Source: Raffaelea ambrosiae (taxonomy: Eukaryota > Ascomycota > Sordariomycetes > Ophiostomatales > Ophiostomataceae). Taken from it: 64,000 nt of DNA. Of the stretch, positions 21,658 through 33,900 are shown one piece after another. Numbering within the stretch: position 1 is the first letter of the stretch; every line of letters starts with the position of its first letter. The notes beneath the pieces were generated by a model. It saw nothing but the letters and a program-made list of their open reading frames with translations, was not told the origin of the DNA and searched no databases. The position numbers and the translations under genes are program-made. The DNA lies in contig PCDI01000013.1 of the NCBI GenBank assembly GCA_002778195.1, positions 1-64,000 of the forward strand, read 5' to 3'.

Positions 21658-24098
21658 TCACTGGCTTTTCTCCAGCTGGAGACTACGCAACCGAGCTTCG
21701 GCCGTGATGACCTGTATTTTCGTCAGCCAAGGACATATGCCATGAATGTTGTGACAGCAAAGGGCGGTTATGTGAAAGGCATGTAGAGGCGAAGAGGAAC
21801 AGCAATAAGGGGAAAAAAAGGAAAAAAAACTTACATCCAGTGCCTGCTGCACCTCGAGGACCTTGCGGACCTCACCCAGCCAGTCGCGGCTGAGCGTCTT
21901 GGCCCAACCCTTGAGGCCGTTCATCTCACGAGCGGCGCCGTCCAGGTTGCCCTCCTCCAGAAACGCCTGCGTGCGGGTCAAAACACTCTCGACGTCGTCG
22001 CCGCTGTCGCCGCCGCTCGTGGCGCCAGCCGCCGACGCACCGGGCTGCTTCTTGAAGAGCACCTTGCTCAGGACGTAGCTGGACGCGTGGCTAGCGACGC
22101 CGGCATCTTCAGGCAGCAGAGACGCCTTGCGCACCTCGGCGGCGACGCGGCGGAAGCGGTCGATCAGCTCGGCGGGCGAGGCGATGCCGCGCTGGTAGGC
22201 CGCAGGCGGGATGGAGGCAATGGCGGCATCGACGACGGGGTCGGCGGAGGCGATCTCCTTGATGGCAACGAGCTCCTTGACAAAGGGACCGCCCGAGGCC
22301 AGGACGCCCTCGGCAGGATCGGTATCGGCAGCGCCGGAGCCGCCCACGCGTGCGCGGACGGCGTCGATGGCGACGTGCAGCTGCTGGGCGCGCTGGCTGG
22401 CGTCGACGACGTCGGTCCAGCCGGCGGTCAGGCGCTCGAGGTCGGCGACCTTGGCGGACAGGGCGGCGAGTTTGCCGAGGCGGCCTTCGCGCTCCTGCTC
22501 GACGCGGGTCTTGAGCTCGTCGGAGAACTGCTGGGTCAGCTGGACGGCCTGCTCGAGCAGCTTGTTGTTGAGCTCCTCCTCGACCAGCTGGCGCTCGCGG
22601 CTCGTGGCCAGGGCCAGGCGCTTCTCGTAGCTCTCGCGCACGCCCGCCAGCTCGGCGTCGTACTGCTGGCGCCACTGCTGCTCCTGGGCCACCATGGCCG
22701 CCTCCACGCGGTCGATCAGGTCCTGCGCGGCCTTGTCGAAGCTGTCGGTGCGGTCGCGGACCTGGTTGGCGGCCGCCTGCTCGGCCGCCTCGCGGATCGC
22801 GCGGATCTTCTGGCCCAGCTGGTCCACCTCGCTCTTGGCCTTGCCAATGGCCGCGCCGTACTTGTCGTGGGCCTTGTCGGCGTTGATCACCGAGATGATG
22901 TCGTTGAGCATGTGCACCAGGTCCTGCACCACGGGCTCCGAGGCATCGCGCACGGCCAGCGGGTCAATGGGCGAGGCCGGCGGCCACCGCGACGGCTCGT
23001 CCACCTCGGGCGCCTTGAACGCCGGTGCGGCCGCCTTCTTGCTCGCCGGCTCCGTCGCGGCCGCAACAACCGCCGCCGCGGCGGCTGGGGTCTTGGACGG
23101 GGCAGACTTGGCGGCCACAGCCTCGGCTGGCTTCGCAGCCGGAGCAGGAGGAGCCGCAGCCGGAGCCGCAGCAGGAGCCGCAGCAGGTGCCGGAGCAGGA
23201 GGGGTGGCCTTTGGCCCCGCGGGGGCTTCCTTGGCGGGCGGTGCAGGCGCTGGCTTGGCCGTCTTGGTCGTCACGGCAGCCGACTGGCGGCCGTCGGAGT
23301 CGGCCACACGCCAGGAGGCGCCGCTCTGGGCAGGCACGCGGACGTTGGCGCCGGTGTCGCGAGGCTTGGCGGCATCGCGGTTGGCAATGCTGGGGATGCG
23401 TTTCCGGAAGTCGAGCTCTTCGAGGTAGAGGACGGCCTGCTCGCCAAAGGGCACGTATTCGGTGAAGAAGTCGTGGAAATTGTCGTTGACGCGCGCATAC
23501 CACACGCCGCCACCAAACGCAAGGGCGCCGAGGATGGAGAGGGTCAGGATGTAGTTGCGCAGTTTGCGGAAGAAGCCGCCCTTGCGAGGAGCAGCAGCGG
23601 CCGGTGGTGGAGGAACGGGGGACGCGGACGAAGCTGGTGGCGAGGGAGACACGGAAAAAAAGCAGAGTCAGCACACAATGTCGGGCAGGACTGGAGAGGA
23701 AGCAAGCCCGGCGGGCCGGCAGCCTTGCAGAGGAGGAATCAAAGAAATAGGACCAAGGAAATCCGAGGAAATCCGAGGAAAGCCAAAGGATCCAAGGAGA
23801 GAGGTATGCGTGGGTTTGTTACCTGAAATCTTCTCGGTCGGCGTCGTCGTCTTCGGCGGGACGGGGCTGGCGCTGGGCGGCTTTGCATCGGCAAAGAATC
23901 TCTGCCCGTTCAGTTAGCAGCCGGGAAGCGGCCCGGAAGCAGCCTCGAAAAGACTTCCGTCGGGGACGCGGCTCGTACCTGGCTGGACGCGCCTATGGGA
24001 CGCCATGGACGCGCCGGAACAGCGGTTGCGACGGGCGAGATGGCGGCAACGGGCCGCAGGCGCAGGGCGCGCGCGGATCGGAGGGATGTGCGCAGCAT
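21658..24098 (-). CDS. MIC60: MICOS subunit Mic60 (mitofilin)
   Basis: Exons 24098-23979, 23901-23823, 23633-21835 and 21711-21658 give 683 aa; introns are 77, 189 and 123 bp with good donors, and GCTGAC-type branches in the last two. Exon 1 encodes an Arg-rich mitochondrial presequence (MLRTSLRSARALRLRPV). One membrane span lies at about residues 90-110 (NYILTLSILGALAFGGGVWY), then an Ala/Pro-rich linker, a long coiled coil and the C-terminal mitofilin signature (ASHASSYVLSKVLF to LDVITAEARLRSLQ). Mic60 sits in the inner membrane and shapes crista junctions, contacting the SAM/TOM complexes; Sam37 is encoded elsewhere in this window. The last exon is only 18 codons but carries conserved residues, which supports the splice. 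Confidence 0.93.
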
Positions 24099-25435
24099 GG
24101 CTGGCGAGGAGCTGCAGAAGCGGGCGGAGGACGGGCAGACGAGAGGCAACGACGAAACGAAGACGGCAAGACGAGCAAGGACAGCGAAGAGAAATGTCGA
24201 GAAATATCGGCCTGACAAAAAGACGGGAAAAAAAAAAGGCCCCAATGCAGACGGAAGGGGCAGGGCGAATTGACGGCGATGCAAGAGAAATAAGCGACCG
24301 GGAGAATACAGAAAACAGCTGCGGGAGCGCGGGCACGAGGGAGCGAATGGGAAAATGAGAGTTCGAGCACGGCGCTGGTGCTTGTGTGCTGGCGAGGCGT
24401 CGAGGTGCTGGGACGCGGATCTGGGCTCGGGGGACCCTATTTTTTTTGCTGGCCCAAGAAAAAAGGACGGATGAGGGATAAAGCTCGGCAATTCTCCAAT
24501 TAAATCAAAGCGCAAAATAATTACGAAAATCACACTACTGCAGGCGGGTCGGTCCCGGCGCACACGACCACGCCAGCGCTGCCACAGCGCCGCAGCGCCC
24601 TGTCGGAAGCGGTAATATGAGAAGTGCTCCGCGAGGCGAGATGCGGCGAGAACCAAGAACCAAGGAAAACCCGTGTGTATTAGAATTACCAAGCTCTGTT
24701 GCAATGCGGCTACTTTCTATTGCATACTGTACAGCGACAAAGAGAAGCACAAATAAGAGAAACGAGAAATGAGAAAAAGACAGAAACATGGGAGAATATG
24801 AGAACATTAAGAGAAAGAGAGGCAGCAGACGAGCCAAGGCAACGGCGCGCGCACACAGAACGACATGGGAACACACCGCACGAGTCCGGGTAAAGTCGGC
24901 CACCGCGACCAAAGACAAACACGTCCACCGGCGTCCAAGAAAAAGGCATAGAGCTTTCTCGGTCTCGACACAGTCCACGACGGGAGAGAGAGAGAGAGAG
25001 CGATAGAGCGGGCGAGAGAGAGAACAGAGAAATGAGTAGACAGGTTAAGGAAAAAAAAAAAAGACACTGAAGATGCACCACCCACGAAAGAACCGGGGAA
25101 AGAACAACAAAACAGCTCGATGTAGGCGGCAAGAGATGTAGACAAAAAGAAGAGAAAGGCCGGAGACAGAAGCGAGAAAGAACAGAGAAGAAAAGAAAAA
25201 GAGACTCCCGAGACAGCAGAAGGGGTTGGAAAGCACAGGACGGGAATGGCAGAGAGATCCTCACTCGCCCCTTGCCCACCCCCTGTCCACCTCCCGCCCT
25301 TTCCCCCTTTCCCTGACTTCCAGGCGGCCAATCTATACGGTGTAGTTTATTTATCGTGATCCCACTCTCACGCAGTTCCTCGGCCGCCAAAAAGGCCATC
25401 AGTCAGCCACCGGCCAGGACACACTCCGCATGCAC
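24099..25435. promoter_or_regulatory. upstream region of Mic60 and 3' flank of Rab5 gene
   Basis: On the minus (transcribed) strand this 1.3-kb stretch is strongly pyrimidine-rich. A (GA)n microsatellite lies at about 24982-25022, and further purine runs span 24710-25220 on +. The part next to Mic60 is its leader. Open frames on the minus strand rich in Ser, Leu and Phe reflect composition only. Confidence 0.45.
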
Positions 25436-26438
25436 TCAGCACGCACACGGTCCGCCGACCTGGGCGTTGGGGTTCTCGGGGGCCAGGTTGACACCGGGCC
25501 GCTGGCCCGGCCGTGGACGGCCGGGGCCGACCTGGTCGAGCGGCAGCCTCTTCGCTATTGCCGTGAACAGTTCCTGGACGTTCTCGGCGGTCTTGGCAGA
25601 GGTTTCGAAGAATAGGAGGCCGGCCTCCTTGGCATAGGCCTCGGCCTCGGCGGTGGGGATGGCGCGCTTGTCGGGCTGCTCGGTCACCAGATCGAGCTTG
25701 TTGCCGGCGAGCGCGATGATGATGTTCTCGTTCGCCTGGCGCTGAAGTTCCTTGACCCAGGCCTTGGCCTTGTCCAGAGACGACTACAGAGGAGAGTTAA
25801 AACACAAAGGCTGGCAAAAGAGAACGAGGAAAAAAGAAGACAGGCGCCAGCGGGATCAAGAGATTCTGTAACGTACTGCTTGGGTAATGTCATAGACAAC
25901 AACTGCACAATTGGCATTCCGGTAGTACATCGGGGCGAGGGACTTGTACCGCTCCTGGCCGGCGGTGTCCCAGATCTCGAACTTGACCGTCGTGGTCTCG
26001 TCGAGCGAGATGGTCTGAGTGAGGAAGGCGGCGCCGATGGTGGACTCCCGGTACGAGTCGAACTGGTCCTTGACGAAGCGGAGGACGATGGAGCTCTGGA
26101 AAGAAGACATGCGTGAGTCACTGGGCATGTTCTCGGGCGCGCGGTGATGAACAGAGCTGGCTTACCTTGCCGACAGCAGACTCGCCTGGGGGAGGAGGAG
26201 ACACGGCGGTTAGCGATAAGTTTCTGGGAAGGGGCGATGACGACCAAGCCCATGCGCAGCCAGGTACGCAGCCAAGAGAAATACGAGAGGGGGGNNNNNN
26301 NNNNNNNNNNNNNNNNNNNNNNNNNNNNNNNNNNNNNNNNNNNNNNNNNNNNNNNNNNNTCTTACCAAGAAGAACAAGCTTGAATTGGGCAAAGCGGTTG
26401 TTCAGGCCGCGTGCGCCGGGGGGTCCGCGAGTGGCCAT
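25436..26438 (-). CDS. Rab5-family small GTPase (Ypt5/Vps21)
   Basis: Exons 26438-26366, 26185-26166, 26095-25877 and 25783-25436 give 219 aa. Exon 2 is only 20 nt and encodes almost the whole P-loop: with the flanking bases it makes GESAVGKS (25-32). The first intron holds the 65-N gap, but both its borders are visible (GTAAGA and CCCAG). G-motifs: DTAGQERYKS, NKLD and ETSAKT. Switch I (ESTIGAAFLTQT) is Rab5-specific. The C-terminus CAC is a geranylgeranylation site. Rab5 controls early endosome fusion and recruits PI3-kinase and tethering factors. It is transcribed divergently from Sac1. Confidence 0.95.
26295..26359. other. assembly gap, 65 N
   Basis: A run of N lies within intron 1 of the Rab5 gene, next to a G-rich stretch. 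The coding sequence on each side is intact. Confidence 0.99.
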
Positions 26439-27726
26439 CTTGTGTTGTTTCTCGTGTTGATGTGTGCTGGTGATCGTCTGTGCTGCTTGCTAGATTCACA
26501 CTGCAGCGGGTCAGGTCTGCAGCAGTTCGGCCGGGGATGGTGCGTCGGCTGGTCGTCTGCTGATGGGGTGTGGGCTGCCAGTTGCTCTGGTAAGGAAGGA
26601 ACCCACGTCAGGATGGAAGTCCGTGGATTGGGTGGGCGTGCTGCGGCGCTGGCAGGCAGGGCTGGCGGGGGATGGATGGAGATTTGGAACTAGACGGTGC
26701 TGCCGGTGACGGACAGGACCAGGTGCGGGCAGGTCGGTGGCCAGTGGGCTGGACGGGCGGGCAGCACAGGAATGGAGGGGGGCGGCAGGGAGTGGGCGAC
26801 GGGCGTGGATGGCTTCTCGATTCGTCGGGGGCCGTCTGGGGACGAGTCGTCGGGAGCAGAGAAGGGGCGTGGGATGGGTTGGATGGGCAGATGCAGAACT
26901 GAAAGACGCTGAGACGATGCGGCAGCGAGTTTGGCGGATGCCTTGTACTGCGCAGTGGCTGGGGCGCCTGTGGCTTCGACACGAGGCGTGTTCCACAGTG
27001 GGGCAGAAGTGTGCCACAGTATCTGCACAGTGCTACCTGCCTTCTTATCAGGCTCGACTGAGTCAGCAGGACAGGTCGGTGGACGGCTTCACGTGCGCGA
27101 CGGTGACAGGCGGGAGACGCAATTTCACGGGCCAGTCACGATGCGCCGTTGTGCAGCCGCTGTGGACCGGCTGGGTGGACCGCGGCGGTGACGACACTGT
27201 GGCTTGCGCGCGCTAGCCAAGCTCCTTCTCTGTTCGCTATTGTTAGCTGGCGTCTTTGAGTGGCTCTGAGTGCGTTTTGCTGGCTTTTGTGTGCCTCTGC
27301 TTGCTTTTTGCCTGCTTCTGCGTTTCCTGTGTCGTCGAGCACATGAAATCCGCCTGTCCCAGCTCGTGTCCGCCTCCCTCCAATGGCGCCGTGCTGATCT
27401 TTCCATAGGCCGTCCAATTGCCAGCTGGATTAGCTGTGGTGCCGACGCGGCGCAGAAAAGCTGCTGAAAGCTGCGGGTTGTCGTGCCATTCCGTGTCTTT
27501 TGGCGCTATTTGCGATTATTTGCGATTGTTTGCGTCGACTTCACGTCTTCGCCTTGGAGCCCAACCCCCCCACCCGTTCCCTGGGACCTGCCTTCCTCCT
27601 GCAACGCTGCCGCCATCGATTTCCTATCCCCTGCTTCCTCTCTTCCTTGCTCCCATCCCGCGCTGTGTGTTGTCCTTCTCCTCGCTCCGCAGGCTCCTCC
27701 GCGCAGGGCCTCCTCGCCTGCCCGCC
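26439..27726. promoter_or_regulatory. divergent promoter region of Rab5 (-) and Sac1 (+)
   Basis: A 1.29-kb interval between two start codons. 26600-26900 is rich in GG/TGG on + and the Sac1 side (27560-27720) is C/T-rich, as in a fungal leader, ending CCCGCCATGG. Open frames of 90-170 codons are present on both strands without family resemblance. No TATA box stands out. Confidence 0.45.
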
Positions 27727-30190
27727 ATGGCCTTCCCCTTTCGCGATATCAACGCCCAGGTCGCCTCCGACTGCTACATCTTCAAGTCGCCCTCGTCGCC
27801 AGACGCCCCGGCCCTGACCATCGACCGCCCGACTGGCGAGGTGCGCCTCAATGAGGCCGCTCTGCTGTCCGGCAAGCGCGTCAGCCGCATATTCAGCATC
27901 AAGGGCATCCTCGGCATCATCCAGCTGCGATTAGGTGAGTGATGTGTTTTTTTTTTGTTCTTTTTCTTTTGTTTTCCTTTTTTCCCCCTTTTTCCCCCCT
28001 TGCCTTGTATTCGCTGTCCTTGCCGCCGTCTTTCTTTCTTTCTGTCCTGTCTCTGCTCCTCGTGGCCTTGGGCTGACCTCTCCATCCACCCCCCCCCCCC
28101 TTCCCCAGACAAATATGTCATCGTCATCACCAAGGACGAGCCCGTCGGCCGTCTCAAGGGCCACATGGTCCACCGCGTCGCCGCCGTCGAATTCCTCCCC
28201 GTCCACGAGCGCCAGGTCCACGACCCCGACGAGGACCGCTTCCTCAACCTGCTCGCCCGCTTCCTCAAGTCCGACTCCATGTACTTCTCCTACACCCTCG
28301 ACCTGACAAACAGCTTCCAGCGCCAGGCTGCTATGCAGGACGCTGCCGATGCCGACAACACCCCCCTCTGGATGCGCGCCGACGACCGCTTCTTCTGGAA
28401 CCGCTTCGTCCAGTCCGATCTGATCGACTTTCGCCGCCGCGGCGCCCGCGGCCAGCCGGGCACGCAGCCAGGCGTCGACGCCTACATCCTGCCGCTGATT
28501 TACGGCGTTCTCGAGATCCACCCGACCACCTTCCGCAACCGCTCGCTGACCATCGTGCTGATCACCCGCCGGTCGCGCTTCCGCGGTGGCACGCGCTTCT
28601 TCTCCCGCGGCATCGACGAGGCCGGCCACGTCGCCAACTACAACGAGACCGAGCAGGTCGTTGTCCTGAACGACAGCGGTGCCAGCAGCCTCGGCGGCTA
28701 CTCGAGCAGCGGGTCCGGCGACATCCATACTTCCGGCAGCGCCGCGAGCGGCGGCCAGGCCGAAGCCCAGATTCTGTCCTACGTCCAGACCCGCGGCAGC
28801 GTGCCCGTCTTCTGGAGCGAGGTCAACAACCTCAAGTACACCCCCCGTCTCGAGGTCCGCGGCGACGCTCGCGGCATCGAGGCCGCCTTGCCGGCTGCCG
28901 GTGCCCATTTTGCCGAGCAGGTGCGCATCTATGGAGACAACTACCTCGTCAACCTCGTCAACAAGAAGGGCCGTGAGCTGCGCATCAAGGATGCCTACGA
29001 GGGCATGGTGAAGCAGCTGGTGGCGCCGTCCAAGGAGAAGACCAAGGCAAACTGGCGCTCGCGCGAGGAGTTCCACACCATTGACGCCGCGGCCAGCGCC
29101 CCTGGCGCCGGTGGTGCCGGCGGCACGCACCATGGTCCCTTTGACCGCGTCCACTACATCTACTTTGACTTCCACAGCGAGACCCGCGGCATGAAGCTCG
29201 AGCGCGCCAAGCTGCTGCTCGACCAGATGCACGACGCCCTGCTCGCCCAGCAGTACTTCCGCGCCGCCGACATGCCTGCCTCTGCGGCCGGTGGCGGCGC
29301 CGCCTTTGCCGGCGGTGCCCACCGCCTCGAGGTCCGCAACCTGCAGACGTCGGTCGTGCGCACCAACTGCATGGACTGTCTCGACCGCACCAACGTGGTC
29401 CAGAGCATGCTGGCCCGCTGGACGCTCGAGCGCATGTTTGCCGACCTGGGCCTGATGGCCCGCGGCGCCACCCTGGTCGACCAGGACCCGGCCTTTGAGC
29501 TGCTCTTCCGCAACCTGTGGGCCGACAACGCCGACACGGTCAGTGCTGGCTATGCCGGCACCGGCGCCATGAAGACCGACATGACGCGGCTGGGCAAGCG
29601 CACCAAGCTCGGCGCCCTGCGCGATGGCCAGATTGCCGTCACCCGCTACTGCCTCAACAACTTCCTCGACGGACCTCGCCAGGACGCCTTTGACCTGTTT
29701 CTCGGCGCATACCGGCCCGGCGAGGCCGCCGTCGGCCCGGCCCTCCTCTTTGCCGACCGCCGTCCCGTGCTCATCCAGGCCGTGCCCTATGTTTTGGCGT
29801 TTAGTGTGTTTTTGCTGCTTGTCAGCCTGTTCAGCCGCCGGCTGCCCGATGCCGCCGTGCTGCCCCTGCGTCTCTTCATGCTCTTCTGGGCCGTTGTGGC
29901 TGCCTACAGCCTGCGCTTCATTCTGCGCAGCGGCGAGCTTTATGTATGTTTGCACCCCCCCCTTTCCCCTTCTCCCCTCCTCTTTCCTTTTGTGTCCTCC
30001 CAACAGCTAACATGGGTAGGTCAACTGGCCCAAGCTGATCCCGCGCCCTGCGTCGGTCGAGGACTACCAGGAGGCGCTGAACAAGGCCCGCAAGGACAAG
30101 CTGCTGGGTCCGTTTGTACCTCGCCACGAGCGTGGGCTGAGCACGATTCGGTATTCCAATGCCGAGGAGGGCAAGAAACGCATCGAATGA
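27727..30190 (+). CDS. SAC1: phosphoinositide phosphatase Sac1
   Basis: Exons 27727-27934, 28109-29943 and 30020-30190 give 737 aa. Introns are 174 bp (GTGAGT, poly-C tract, CAG) and 76 bp (GTATGT, branch GCTAAC, TAG). The Sac domain fills most of the protein, with LRLDKYVIVITKDEPVG spanning the first junction. The catalytic Cys is in NCMDCLDRTN (CX5R, Cys at about 490). Two hydrophobic segments near the C-terminus (VPYVLAFSVFLLLVSLF and FMLFWAVVAAYSLRF) anchor it in ER/Golgi membranes. It hydrolyses mainly PI4P. The last exon encodes the cytosolic tail (VNWPKLIPRPASVEDYQ) normal for the family. The start has a strong context (CCGCCATGG). Confidence 0.95.
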
Positions 30191-30992
30191 GGTTTGCGTA
30201 CAACGATCTCTCATGGGCACAGGGGGGGAGGAAAAAGAAAAGAAAGAACATCGACCAGGAAAAAAAGATCCCTGCTATATTGTCGTGGGAGGGCGGTGAT
30301 GGTGTTCGTGCGGATAGCTAGATGATGTGACCTCGTTGCATCTTTCTCTTGAGTTCTCCTTTGTTTTTTTCTTGTGAGGGGGGCAGAATCTTTGCATTAG
30401 ATTTTTTTTGTCTCCTGTTGTATATTATAGCTACTTGTTTCTTTCCGTCCAGCTATTTGATTTTTTTTCTTCTCCAATTTCTCCAATTTCCCTCTGTGCT
30501 TTTTTTTTTTTTTTTGATAATCTTTGTACTCCGAAAACAAAAGTCATAAAAATAGGTGAGACAGATGGATTTCGGTTGTCTGATATACCGTCTTTGAAGG
30601 GGAAGAGCATAGAAGCAAAATTATACTCTTCGTTTCCAGTTCTTTTCGTACCTTGTTTCCAACCCAATTGTATCTTGCCCCGGGCCCATTGGGTATCTTG
30701 TTTATTGATGCGCTCTTGTACAATAGCTAGTTGGCCAAACAAAAAGCCAAACAAAAATCTCGCTCCTGTTCCTTCCTCCCATGTTGGAATTTCCGTCCAA
30801 GCCATACTTTTGTACCCTTTTGTTGCCTGCTCCCCAAAAGAGATAGTGAAAAATAAATAGAAAAATACAACGCCCCCCATATGTCCTTGCTATGCGTGAC
30901 TAGTACAAACAGTAAATAGCAGACTTCCAACCTGAACGATAGTATGATATACATAGATATGTCTCTCCTCCTCGTCTTCCTCCCTCCTCGTA
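30191..30992. other. convergent 3' flanks of Sac1 and the 1690-aa protein
   Basis: T-rich on + (30340-30530, with runs of 8-15 T) as expected for a 3' UTR. Two convergent genes end here. Nothing else recognised. Confidence 0.5.
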
Positions 30993-33900
30993 TTACAACC
31001 ATAGAAGCCACCGTACACCGGCAAATACCCCCCGGAACAACCCCATGACCACCCGTGCCAGCATCACCACAAACCATACATACCACATGCACCCGACGAG
31101 CAGCCACTCCACCGTCAACCACCCGGCGCGTCGCACCCACCGGAACCGCCGCCGCCGCCGCCGCAGCATCGTGTCGATTCGGTCCTCGACCCGCTTCACT
31201 TTGAGCCGCTGCACAGCCACCAGATCCCGGCTCACATCGTCGGCCTCGTCGGCTGCCTGGCTCGCCAACCCTGACAGGTCCACTGCTACCCGCGTCCGCA
31301 CCGCATCGATTCGCTGCCGCAAAGTTGGCACCGTTGTGCCCGCAAAGCCCTCGGCCGAAGCCTGCCACGCCTGGCCTGACCGCTGGATCGCGCCCGCCAA
31401 AACCTGCATCGCCAGCGGGAAAAGCTCAATAGGGGCCACCGCGGCCGGCACCACCGGCGACGACGACGGTGACGTGGGTCCTGCGTACGCCGCAATCTGG
31501 GACCACCGCAAGACCTCGCCGTTGCTGCCGCGAATGATGACCGGGCCACGGTGACGGCGTTGGCGACGGCGGCGTCGGCGGCGAATGCCGCTTGCACCAG
31601 AAGTTTCACCCACACCTGTTCCATCTTGTCCAACCTCCTCCTCCTGCTCGTCTTCTTCTTCATCTTCGTCGTCTTCATCATCCACGTCATCCTCATCATC
31701 GTCCTCGTCCTCATCCTCATCCTCATCGCCAAGGGTGTTGTCTCGATCTTCCCGGCTGCTGCTCTTTCCGTGGTTTGATGCTGCCGCTGCTGCCGCTGTT
31801 GATTTCGGAGTTGAATCAAGCATATGGGGCTCCTGGGCCCGCCGCGACAGCTCCTTGGCGAGAATGGCGGAACTGCACAAGGACGCGCGGAGGCGGGCGA
31901 GCTCACGCCTTGTCAGTGCGCTGCGGTTTGACGACGGCTGCGAGAGTGACCACCGAGGGCGGGCAGCCATGGCACCAGCATTGGATGTAGCATTGAACGT
32001 AGAGTCGGCGTCACGCTGTGCTGATCTCGATGTTGCTCTACCTGCACGGCCACCGTCGATTGTGCTGCCAGCCACCGGCGAACGCATGCCGGCACGGCTG
32101 CTGCGTCTGGACGGGGTCTCCGCTCCGGACAGGTCCGAGTCGAAAGGACCACGGCCCTGGCCCTGGCCTCGGCGAGCCACGGGAACCAGCTCTGCGCCGG
32201 CAGGGGCGCCATCGGTTCCTGCAACAGCGCCGGCATTCGCAGCGAAGGTGCTACCGGACGGAGAGACGTCCCGGACGTCAATGCGAGGCGGTTTGAGGCG
32301 CTCAAAGCGTGTGGACCGGCGACTGGGCGGCCGCGACAGAGGTTCCATATCAGTCGGAGGGGGTGCCAGTTGTTGAGAGAGATTGCTGCTGGCGGTGTCG
32401 GTGTTGGTGGCGGAGTTGCTGGTGCCGATGCTGTTGTTGTTCTTGCTGCTGTTGGCAGAATGCCTGCTCTCGTTCTTGCTGAAGACGGGCATAATATCTA
32501 GATAGTGTCTCGCAGCACCAGACTTGGTGGGCGACGACAATATCTGGTCATCGCTTTGGGCCGTTCTACGGCGCGATGAGGAAGACCGGGACACTAGGAA
32601 TGAGCTCCGGGAGCGCCCGCGCATCACGGACGTGGATCCTTCTGTCTCGCTCTCCGAGTCGGACGAGTCGGACGGCTGGGCATCGGACGGTGGTGCCGTG
32701 CCCGCTGCTGCAGCGCCTCCCGTTGCCGCGGACGATGGCGTAGGTGCCGCCGCCGTCTCGTCGAGGTCCCGTCGCCAAAACATGTCGCTCACTTTGGACA
32801 CGCCGCTGCGGACGACATTGTCGATGCGTGGTGGCCCGCCGCGGAAGAAGCCGCGTAGTCCTCCGCTGCCGCTCCCGCTGCCGCTCCCGTCCTTTGCGTC
32901 CTTTCCGTCCTCGCCACGGTAGTAGCGCTTGCTGCTGGCGGCGATGGCACCAAAGCTGGCCAAGCTGCTAATGCTTCCCTGCGGCTTGTGGCCGCTGTCG
33001 AGCCTGCCGTTTGTTTCGAGGCTGCCAGCCTTGCGTATGGGGCTGTGCGAGCCCTTGCCTTCGTGGCCAGACGCGTGTCTCGAGTCGGCCGTTGTCGTGA
33101 CCGAGATGGGCAGCGGCAGGGTGTCGGCGGTGTCGGGATGGAGCGCTGGAATGGGCGGCTCTAGGGGGGCTGAGCTGGCACCATCGTCCTTTTCGTCTGA
33201 GCCACGGTCGACGCCGCTGCTGGTGCCGCGCTCGCGGCTGTGGTCGTGGAATATGTGCTTGACCTTTTTGAAGCGCTTGCGCGGAGCCGGCGACGCGGTA
33301 CGGCTCGGTGGCGACGAGAGGTCGCCACCCAGGGCGGGCACCAGGCCGATGCCGTCGTGGGGGCGGGTGGCATTGAGCTCGGGTGATGTGGGCCGTGATG
33401 AATCGTAGTCCAGGGACGGCCTCTTGGCCGCGCCTGTTGCAAGGACCTCCAAGCTCGTCCGGGCGGATCGTTGGGCAGAGTTGGAAGGCTGGGCCGCTGC
33501 GCTCTGCCCAGGCACATGGCTTGTTGCGTCGTGCTGCGTCTGGGTTCTGCTGATGGGGGCTGACTCGACCTGGGACAGGTGCGAGCGGGCAGGGGTCGGC
33601 CGAGACGGCGACGTAGAGCCGGTTCCGATGCCGGTTCCGATGCCGGCCCCGGGAGCGTTTCCGACTTCGGCTTCTCGCTCGCGGTTCTCCTGGGCGATCA
33701 TCTCGAGCATCTGGCGGTTGAGCAGCTCGACACCGGTCACGGTTTCCGTACGAGGCCGGGACGAGGAGCCGCCCCATCGCCGCCGGTCGCTCTCCGAGTC
33801 GGACGAGTCGGAGAATGAGCCGTGACGCAGGCGCACCAGGTCGGACCCCTGCAGGGAGCTGCTGTTGTGGCGGTGGTGGAACCCCTTGAGGTCGTGCAGC

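Noticed and set aside
22087..23826. 579-codon open frame on + opposite Mic60
   Set aside because: Gly/Ala/Arg-rich antisense shadow caused by high GC3 of Mic60; no splice or family support.
27931..30003. 690-codon open frame on - opposite Sac1
   Set aside because: Antisense shadow of a GC-rich coding exon, overlapping the CX5R active-site region in the sense frame.
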